Shown piece after piece: positions 7,334-12,171 of a stretch of 12,171 nt of DNA. The notes below the pieces were generated by a model, which did no database searches, had not been told where the DNA came from, and saw only the letters and a program-made list of their open reading frames with translations. Origin of the DNA: an uncultured Erysipelotrichaceae bacterium (GTDB lineage Bacteria; Bacillota_I; Bacilli_A; Erysipelotrichales; Erysipelotrichaceae); the NCBI GenBank assembly GCA_902782955.1, contig CACZPD010000152.1:1-12171 (forward strand), read 5' to 3'. The translations under genes and the position numbers were made by a program. Every line of letters starts with the position of its first letter. Positions within the stretch are counted from its first letter, which is position 1.

Positions 7334-7478
7334 GAGGCTTTCTCCTTCCGCAAACTGTTACTGCAATTTTATCATGAAATACCTGTGTATTCATTCAGCT
7401 CTCATTCAAAAAACAAAGGATATTCAGTACATTAAAATACGTTATGCGCACCCCTCTGCAGAAACAGGAACGGTAAGC

Positions 7479-7487
7479 TGATATAAT
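7479..7487 (+). promoter_or_regulatory. Extended -10 promoter for the DUF4256 gene
   Basis: TGATATAAT is an extended -10 element (TG, one base, then a perfect TATAAT at 7482-7487). No good -35 box lies 16-19 bases upstream, which extended -10 promoters tolerate. The start site would fall near 7494, leaving a leader of about 25 bases with the GGAGG site in it. This is the only clear promoter in the 185-base divergent gap 7334-7518; I could not find a convincing one for the phosphatase gene. Confidence 0.65.
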
Positions 7488-7518
7488 ATGAATCATAAAT
7501 ACGATGCGGAGGAATCAT

Positions 7519-8040
7519 ATGATCGGAATACTGAAAAAACGATTTCATGAAAACATGACCCGCCACCCCGATATAAATTGGGAAACCATAGAAACGATCC
7601 TGAACAGCCATCCGGAAGCTCTGGAGATCCTCAGAAAAATGGAAGAAAGCGGAGGTGAACCAGACACCATTGGCTATGACAGCGAAACAGGAAAACTCAT
7701 TTTCTGCGACTGTTCCAAAGAAACACCGGCCGGGCGCAGGAGTCTCTGTTACGACGATGAAGCTCTGCGGAAACGGAAAAAGAATCCCCCTGCCGGCAGT
7801 GCCCTCACGCAGGCAAGGCAGATGGGTGTTGAACTGCTCACTGAAACGTTATATTACCGGCTCCAGGAACTCGGTGAATTCGATACGAAAACTTCCAGCT
7901 GGATCGCCACGCCCGAGAAGATCAGACAGCTGGGCGGTGCTTTGTTCTGCGAATATCGTTACGGGACCGTCTTTACCTTCCACAACGGCGCGGATTCATA
8001 TTACTCCGTACGCGGCTGGAGAGGATATTTCTGTGTGTGA
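7519..8040 (+). CDS. DUF4256 family protein
   Basis: A 173-residue soluble protein of the uncharacterised DUF4256 family, which I recognise from its conserved blocks: LKKRFHENMTRHP near the start, GGEPD..GYD (46-54), the FCDCS..TP.GRRS.CYD run (60-77), MGVELLTE (102-109), LGEFDTKTSSW (117-127), LGGALFCEYRYGTVF (136-150) and NGA.SYY..RG.RG at the C-terminus. No catalytic activity is established to my knowledge. The start at 7519 is chosen because GGAGG lies six bases upstream; a start at 7504 would sit on top of that site and add only five residues. There is no signal peptide or membrane segment. The YwaF-like gene follows after 45 bases on the same strand without an obvious strong terminator, so the two may be co-transcribed. 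Full length for the family, with no sign of decay. Confidence 0.85.
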   Translation: MIGILKKRFHENMTRHPDINWETIETILNSHPEALEILRKMEESGGEPDTIGYDSETGKLIFCDCSKETPAGRRSLCYDDEALRKRKKNPPAGSALTQARQMGVELLTETLYYRLQELGEFDTKTSSWIATPEKIRQLGGALFCEYRYGTVFTFHNGADSYYSVRGWRGYFCV

Positions 8041-8046
8041 CCTTTT

Positions 8047-8066
8047 TACAGTACGTTCTTACTGTA
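8047..8066. repeat. Inverted repeat upstream of the YwaF-like gene
   Basis: TACAGTA (8047-8053) and TACTGTA (8060-8066) are perfect seven-base arms around a six-base spacer. It sits seven bases after the DUF4256 stop and 20 bases before the next start codon. It could be a regulator site or a weak transcript hairpin; the arms are AT-rich and the following T content (TTAGTCTT) is too poor for a convincing terminator. Confidence 0.45.
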
Positions 8067-8085
8067 TTAGTCTTACAATAGAATC

Positions 8086-8826
8086 ATGAAGTATTTTTGG
8101 ACACACCGGGACAATATCCCCGAAGGTCTGGGTTACGGACAGTTTACACCTGCCCATTTTCTCTGGATCGCCGTTGCATTTCTGTGCATCATTCCCGGTG
8201 TATGGTATTACCTGGGTGCTGATCCTGCGGCGAAACTCGTCTTCCTGCGTTCCATCGCTGCTGTACTGATCGCCATTGACCTGATCAAAATGGTCATCAT
8301 CGCCAATTCGGATGTTGTATTTTCAGACTACCTGCCGCTGGAACTCTGCAGCTTTGCGGCCTATTTTATCGTTATAGATTCCCTGATCCCGGATAACACC
8401 ATCGTTTCATTGATGCTGGTGACGCTGTTTCTGCCGGCAGCGCTGATGGCCATTTTCTTTCCGACCACTTCTCCTCTTCCTGCCGTCAATTTCTATACCA
8501 TCCATCAGTTCCTGTACCACGGCCTTATCGTCCTCTATGTGGCTGCACGCTTCGCAGCCGGTGAGATCCCGCTTTCCTATCCGATGCTCTGGGGAGCCAT
8601 TTTCCGTATTCTTATCCTTGCCGGCGTCATTTACCTGATCGATGTCCGTTTCAATAAGAATTTCATGTTTCTGCGGGAAACATACGGAAACCCGGTTCTG
8701 GAAATCATCTGGAACAAAACAAACGGGGGAACCGGATATACTGCCGGTCTCGTCTGTTTCTGTGTTGTGATGATCCATGTATTCTTCGTAATATGCAAGA
8801 TATTTGAGTTCTTTTTCCTGCGGTAA
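8086..8826 (+). CDS. YwaF/TMEM164 family integral membrane protein (TIGR02206-like)
   Basis: A 246-residue protein with about seven hydrophobic segments (roughly 24-42, 52-73, 84-99, 105-124, 139-157, 168-184 and 220-242), matching the YwaF/TIGR02206 family related to eukaryotic TMEM164. Family-typical features are YLPLELCSF (82-90), the PTTSPLPAVNFYTIHQFLYHG run (126-146), and a late aromatic-rich helix. The cysteine C88 and histidines H140/H145 lie in these conserved membrane blocks. From memory, human TMEM164 is a cysteine-dependent phospholipid acyltransferase with a similarly spaced Cys/His pair; whether the bacterial members share that chemistry is not established. There is almost no ribosome site before the ATG (AATAGAATC), and a TACAAT box lies six bases upstream. 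The next in-frame ATG is at codon 69, after the first helices, so 8086 is the only sensible start. Confidence 0.8.
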   Translation: MKYFWTHRDNIPEGLGYGQFTPAHFLWIAVAFLCIIPGVWYYLGADPAAKLVFLRSIAAVLIAIDLIKMVIIANSDVVFSDYLPLELCSFAAYFIVIDSLIPDNTIVSLMLVTLFLPAALMAIFFPTTSPLPAVNFYTIHQFLYHGLIVLYVAARFAAGEIPLSYPMLWGAIFRILILAGVIYLIDVRFNKNFMFLRETYGNPVLEIIWNKTNGGTGYTAGLVCFCVVMIHVFFVICKIFEFFFLR

Positions 8827-8854
8827 TATCCGCAAAATATGCCTGACACATGAA

Positions 8855-8890
8855 AACCCGGACAGAAATGAATCTATCCGGGTTGTTTTA
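8855..8890 (+). terminator. Intrinsic terminator after the YwaF-like gene, probably bidirectional
   Basis: An eight-bp stem AACCCGGA (8855-8862) and TCCGGGTT (8877-8884), extended by an inner AGA/TCT pairing, is followed by GTTTTA on the plus strand. On the minus strand the same stem is followed by TTTTCATG, so it may also end the convergent dehydrogenase transcript (stop at 8957). Confidence 0.8.
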
Positions 8891-8956
8891 TGCCGTTATT
8901 TCAGACTGGCAAATGATCATTTATTCTGAAAAGTATTTGATGAAATCTACAGCTGA

Positions 8957-10102
8957 TTACATCAGTTTGCAGAACATTTCACGGAACTGTTCCAGTGTTG
9001 CAGGTCTCGGGTTGCCCGGTGCGCATGCGTCTGCAGCTGCAGATTCGCACAGGAAGTCGAGATCTTCTTCCTTGAGTTTTTCCAGTTTTGTCGGGATGCC
9101 TACATCAACAGACAGCTGACGTACTGCATCGATGGCAGCCTTGCGGTATTCTTCCGGGCTCATGCCTGTTGTATCAACGTCGAATGCTTCAGCGATCTTC
9201 TTGAACTTCTCGCCTGTGTATTCCTGGTTGAATTCCATAACGATCGGCAGCATCATTGCGCATGCAACACCGTGCGGTGTGTCATAGACAGCACCCAGTG
9301 TGTGTGCCATGGAGTGAGCGATACCGAGACCGACATTGGAGTAAGCCATAGCTGTGACATACTGTGCCAGCGCCATTCCTTCACGTCCGTCCGGATCATT
9401 CGCAACAGCCTTGCGCAGGTTCTTTGCGATCAGCTGGATCGCTTCGAGGTTCAGGCAGTCAGCCAGTTCCCATGCAGCACCGGTTGTGTAGCCTTCGATT
9501 GCGTGTGTCAGCGCATCCATACCTGTGGAAGCTGTCAGGCCCTTCGGCATGGAAGACATCATATCCGGGTCAACAACAGCGATGTCCGGAATGTCGTTAG
9601 GATCTACGCAGACGAATTTACGCTTCTTTTCAACATCGGTGATTACATAGTTGATGGTGGATTCAGCACCTGTTCCGCCTGTTGTAGGAACAGCGATCGT
9701 GAATACTGTACGGTTCTTTGTCGGGGAGAGGCCTTCCAGGGAACGGACATCATAGAAATCAGGGTTGTTGACGATGATGCCGATTCCTTTGCCGGTATCC
9801 ATTGAGGAACCGCCGCCGATTGTGATCATGAAATCAGCGCCGGAAGCTTTGTAGGCATCTACACCATGCTGGACATTCTCGATCGTCGGGTTCGGTTTGA
9901 TATCAGAGTATATTTCGTAATCGATGCCGTTTTCAGCGAGAAGATCTGTAACTTTCGCTGTTACGCCGAATTTGACGAGATCAGGATCGGATGCGACGAA
10001 AGCTTTCTTGTATCCCTTAGCTTTGACGATACCCGGGATCTCCTTGATTGCGCCGTGTCCATGGTAAGAAATTCCGTTCAAAACAAAACGATTTACAGCC
10101 AT
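8957..10102 (-). CDS. fucO: Iron-dependent alcohol dehydrogenase, lactaldehyde reductase (FucO) type
   Basis: A 381-residue group III Fe-dependent dehydrogenase that reduces lactaldehyde (or similar small aldehydes) to the diol with NADH. It is strongly FucO-like from end to end, and the metal ligands fall at the same numbers I recall for the E. coli enzyme: D196, H200, H263 and H277 (in MDALTHAIEGY, AHSMAH and TPHGVA). D39 (VASDPDL), linked to NADH preference in FucO, is kept, as are PNPT (71-73 region), GGGSSMDTGKGIGI (97-109) and the VRSLEGLSPTKN segment. AGGAGG lies ten bases before the ATG. Codons lean to GCT/GCA, GTT/GTA and CGT more than in the neighbours, suggesting high expression. 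No fucose or rhamnose genes are visible, so its substrate in vivo may be another short aldehyde or propanediol/ethanol metabolism. I found no confident promoter in 10103-10227. Confidence 0.85.
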   Translation of the reverse strand: MAVNRFVLNGISYHGHGAIKEIPGIVKAKGYKKAFVASDPDLVKFGVTAKVTDLLAENGIDYEIYSDIKPNPTIENVQHGVDAYKASGADFMITIGGGSSMDTGKGIGIIVNNPDFYDVRSLEGLSPTKNRTVFTIAVPTTGGTGAESTINYVITDVEKKRKFVCVDPNDIPDIAVVDPDMMSSMPKGLTASTGMDALTHAIEGYTTGAAWELADCLNLEAIQLIAKNLRKAVANDPDGREGMALAQYVTAMAYSNVGLGIAHSMAHTLGAVYDTPHGVACAMMLPIVMEFNQEYTGEKFKKIAEAFDVDTTGMSPEEYRKAAIDAVRQLSVDVGIPTKLEKLKEEDLDFLCESAAADACAPGNPRPATLEQFREMFCKLM

Positions 10103-10227
10103 AATTTATTATCCTCCTATTATTTTTTTCAGCAGGCTGGCAAAGCACTGTTGGTCACTTATATTTTATCACGATTCAAAAATTGTTAATCATAAATACT
10201 CTTTTGATAAACTGTCCGCAGGCAGAA

Positions 10228-10902
10228 TTACTGCATCAGATTGTTTTCCTGCATCCATGCGTCGATCTCCGGCTGTACGGAACCGAAATCATTCTGGACT
10301 GTTTTTCCGGTCAATGCCAGACCATCCCTGACATCTGCCTCCGGAATAACAGCACGTATCTTATCCGGCGTTCCGGCCAGTCCGCTGCCGCCGTGCGTGT
10401 TGAACGGATAAACGGTCTTCCCTGTAAAGTCATAGCTTTCGAGGAATGCATAGACGATCATCGGCAGATCGCCGTGCCAGATCGGATAGCCGAGGATGAT
10501 CGTTTCATAGCTTCCCCAGTTAACCACAACATTTTTGATCTCCGGTCTGGCCTGATTATTCTTTTCTTCCTGTGCGACCGCCAATGTTTCATTATAGTTT
10601 TCCGGATACGGAACAACAGGAATGATCTCAAACACATCAGCGCCGGTTTTTTCCGCAATATATTCTGCCGCGATCCGGGTGTTTCCTTTTTCAACTGTAC
10701 CGACATCCCAGTTTTCCCCTGCCCTTGAAAAATAGACGATAAGTTCTTTTTTCATTGATTCTTCCAGTTCTGCTGTTTTTTCTGTTTCAGCTGTTTCTTC
10801 CGGCCCGCTGACCGGTTCTTCCGCTGCCGGCTGTGAAGCAGAACAGCCGCACAGAACCAGCAAAGATGAAATGAGTGCAATTACGGTTTTCTTCATATTC
10901 AT
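10228..10902 (-). CDS. Lipoprotein flavodoxin
   Basis: A 224-residue flavodoxin with a lipoprotein signal: MNMKK, a hydrophobic stretch, then the lipobox LCGC with the lipidated cysteine at C20. Residues 21-49 are a Glu/Thr/Pro-rich linker, and the flavodoxin domain starts at M50 (MKKELIVYFSRAGENW). It contains the KGNT..AAEYI block (72-83), the ILGYPIWHGDLP block (136-147), and THGGSG (169-174) for the isoalloxazine side. FMN-dependent electron transfer at the outer face of the membrane is inferred. The start codon overlaps the aldo-keto reductase stop by one base (TAATG), with GGAAGAAG just upstream, so translation is coupled. The first gene in the window encodes a related cytosolic flavodoxin without signal or linker. 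An internal start at M50 with its own GGAAG site is possible; see findings. No strong terminator follows. Confidence 0.9.
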   Translation of the reverse strand: MNMKKTVIALISSLLVLCGCSASQPAAEEPVSGPEETAETEKTAELEESMKKELIVYFSRAGENWDVGTVEKGNTRIAAEYIAEKTGADVFEIIPVVPYPENYNETLAVAQEEKNNQARPEIKNVVVNWGSYETIILGYPIWHGDLPMIVYAFLESYDFTGKTVYPFNTHGGSGLAGTPDKIRAVIPEADVRDGLALTGKTVQNDFGSVQPEIDAWMQENNLMQ

Positions 10903-11909
10903 TACTTCTTCCAGTTATTTGAGAATGTCTTATGCTGTGATTCCTCAATGCCTCTGTGACCGTAGATCTGACAGGCATCAAGCGCGTCCTGCAGGTCCTT
11001 GAACTCCCCGTCTGTCAGTTCAACATCACCGCCGCCCAGATTTTCGAGGATCCTTCCCTTGTTTTTTGAACCCGGGATCGGTACGACGTTCGGATACTTT
11101 TTCAGCATCCATGCAATGGATACCTGTGCCGGCGTAGCGTTCTTCTCTGCCGCATAGCGGTTCAGAATATCGAGGATCGGCTGGTTGCCTTCAATGTTTT
11201 CCTTCTTCAGCTGAGGTACGAAGTTGCGGACGTCATCTGTCTTTTCAAAGGCGGTATCCGCTTTGATCTTCCCGGAAAGGAAGCCGGAAGCGATCGGCGA
11301 GAACGGGACAACACCGATATTATGTTCCAGACAGTACGGGAACACTTCCTTTTCGCAGTCTCTTTCCAGGATGTTGTACAGGTTCTGAACAGCCGTAAGC
11401 GGGGTGATGGACTGAACTCTTTCGATAGTTCTGACACCGACCTGGGACATACCCCAGCCTTTGATCAGGCCTTCCTCGATCAGCCTTCCCATGACCGCTG
11501 CGACATCTTCCACCGGTACATTTTCATTGACCCTGTGGAGATAATACAGGTCCACATAATCCGTCCTCAGTCTTTTCAGGGATTTCATCAGATGTCCCTT
11601 GATCAGTTCATAGAGATCATATCCTTCCGTGAGTTCTTCATCATGGATATGCATCTTTGTGGCAAGGACCACTTTGTCCCTGAACGGTTCAATTGCTTCA
11701 CCGACGATCTCTTCATTGTGTCCTTCATAGTACAGGACATTTCCGTATGTTTCCGCTGTATCGAAGAATGTGCAGCCTGCGTTATAGGCGTCACGGATCG
11801 CTTCAATACTGTAGGAACGTTCCGGGATCTGGCCATAGCCGTGTGAGAATCCCATGCATCCCATACCTACTGCAGATACTTCCAGATTTCCGATCATGCG
11901 TTTTTTCAT
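10902..11909 (-). CDS. Aldo/keto reductase
   Basis: A 335-residue NADPH-type aldo/keto reductase, a TIM-barrel enzyme reducing aldehydes or ketones in the cytosol. The catalytic tetrad is complete: D50 and Y55 (FFDTAETYG), K85 (VVLATKMH) and H125 (DLYYLHRV). The late cofactor-binding segment PIPGSKNKGRILEN is present, preceded by SIAWML, as in the YajO/Tas-like AKR11-13 groups. I choose 11909 as start because GAGG lies about seven bases upstream and the protein then begins MKKRMIGNLEVSAVGMGCMGF. The frame is open for 23 more codons to 11978, but those would cross the predicted promoter. It shares an operon with the lipoprotein flavodoxin, the stop and start overlapping as TAATG. The partner hints at a role in quinone/aldehyde stress or redox balance, but the substrate is not known. 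Confidence 0.93.
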   Translation of the reverse strand: MKKRMIGNLEVSAVGMGCMGFSHGYGQIPERSYSIEAIRDAYNAGCTFFDTAETYGNVLYYEGHNEEIVGEAIEPFRDKVVLATKMHIHDEELTEGYDLYELIKGHLMKSLKRLRTDYVDLYYLHRVNENVPVEDVAAVMGRLIEEGLIKGWGMSQVGVRTIERVQSITPLTAVQNLYNILERDCEKEVFPYCLEHNIGVVPFSPIASGFLSGKIKADTAFEKTDDVRNFVPQLKKENIEGNQPILDILNRYAAEKNATPAQVSIAWMLKKYPNVVPIPGSKNKGRILENLGGGDVELTDGEFKDLQDALDACQIYGHRGIEESQHKTFSNNWKK

Positions 11910-11934
11910 TTGATTACCTCTTTCTTTCCTTTTC

Positions 11935-11963
11935 AATATGCAGAGTTCTGTTGTAAATGTAAA
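11935..11963 (-). promoter_or_regulatory. Probable promoter of the aldo/keto reductase-flavodoxin operon
   Basis: On the minus strand a -35 TTTACA (11958-11963) and a -10 CATATT (11935-11940) are 17 bases apart, placing the start about 18-20 bases before the ATG at 11909. Each box matches the consensus at four or five of six positions. It supports the choice of 11909 over 11978 as the start codon. Confidence 0.5.
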
Positions 11964-12037
11964 ATGCCTTTTCAACATTGTATGTCATTCGGAAAATGAA
12001 TGCCTGCGCCGGAATGATACAGATTTCTTTCCGCATA

Positions 12038-12061
12038 CAAAAACCGGACTTTGATCCGGTT
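12038..12061 (-). terminator. Intrinsic terminator of the gene at the right edge
   Basis: AACCGGA (12042-12048) and TCCGGTT (12055-12061) form a seven-bp stem with a six-base loop. On the minus strand the stem runs into five T residues, then GTATG. It lies 18 bases after the stop codon of the partial frame at the right edge and upstream of the aldo/keto reductase promoter. Confidence 0.72.
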
Positions 12062-12079
12062 CCTGTTTATCTGTAAAAA

Positions 12080-12171
12080 CTATTTTCGTGAAATGTGTTT
12101 CTGCGTCTCCGCTTTCGTTTCACAGTACAGGCATCTGTATACGTTGGGCTCGTTTTCCGAGAGAACGAAGA
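12080..12171 (-). CDS. Partial C-terminus of an unidentified protein with a CxxC pair
   Basis: One minus-strand frame enters from the right edge and ends at the TAG at 12080-12082, giving about 29 residues ending YRCLYCETKAETQKHISRK. The CLYC pair could be half of a zinc or iron site. Support for it being real: it ends just before a good terminator on the same strand, and its composition looks like protein. The other two minus-strand frames through here are either closed early or give an Arg/Lys/Thr-rich sequence. The family cannot be named from this fragment. Confidence 0.4.
   Translation of the reverse strand, partial: FVLSENEPNVYRCLYCETKAETQKHISRK

Noticed and set aside
8041..8085. Terminator between the DUF4256 and YwaF-like genes
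   Set aside because: The inverted repeat is AT-rich and is not followed by a T run, so I list it only as a repeat.
10150..10195. Rex-type redox operator upstream of the FucO-like gene
   Set aside because: Only one half-site (TTGTTAA) is present; the facing half is too degenerate to call.
11322..11846. 174-codon plus-strand frame across the aldo/keto reductase
   Set aside because: Shadow frame without ribosome site; the real gene has the full catalytic tetrad.
1..12171. Mobile elements, CRISPR arrays, tRNA/rRNA genes or prophage genes
   Set aside because: I saw no transposase or integrase frames, regularly spaced repeats, or cloverleaf/rRNA sequence on either strand.

Overview
The window looks like ordinary chromosome of a low-to-mid GC Gram-positive anaerobe (Bacillota; an Erysipelotrichia- or Clostridia-like gut organism is my inference). 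Support for this: strong AGGAGG-type ribosome sites, short intergenic gaps, intrinsic hairpin-plus-T terminators, a Ktr-type potassium uptake pair, an RsbU-type PP2C phosphatase, and flavodoxin/aldo-keto reductase/Fe-alcohol dehydrogenase redox genes. I see no insertion sequence, CRISPR array, tRNA or rRNA, and no gene-free stretch over 300 bases. The largest gaps, about 125-185 bases, are promoter/terminator regions.

Layout. (1) 1-1197: a flavodoxin cut by the left edge (-) is transcribed divergently from a LysR regulator (+). Their promoters are back to back and the -35 boxes touch. A hairpin terminator follows lysR. (2) 1199-3285: a TetR regulator and a PaaK/CapK-type adenylate-forming ligase form a two-gene operon (-). 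Two palindromic operators overlap the promoter and leader, so autoregulation is likely. (3) 3301-5462: a KtrB-type K+ translocation channel and its KtrA-type RCK gating subunit form an operon (-) with its own terminator. (4) 5526-7333: a membrane-anchored sensor with a HAMP linker and SpoIIE/RsbU phosphatase domain (-). (5) 7479-8890: a DUF4256 protein and a YwaF/TMEM164-family membrane protein (+), ended by a hairpin that may also serve the convergent dehydrogenase. (6) 8957-11963: a FucO-like Fe-dependent lactaldehyde reductase/alcohol dehydrogenase, a lipoprotein flavodoxin and an aldo-keto reductase, all (-). The last two overlap by one base (TAATG). (7) 12038-12171: a terminator and what looks like the C-terminus of another (-) gene at the right edge.

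How they may work together. Blocks 1 and 6 are a redox theme: two related flavodoxins (one cytosolic, one apparently surface-anchored), a NAD(P)H aldo-keto reductase and an NADH-linked diol/alcohol dehydrogenase, probably for small aldehydes or quinones and redox balance. Block 3 is potassium homeostasis. Block 2 is a self-contained carboxylate-activating module of unknown substrate. The most interesting items are the paired TetR operators, the lipoprotein flavodoxin with a plausible internal start, and the bacterial TMEM164 relative with a conserved-looking Cys/His pair.
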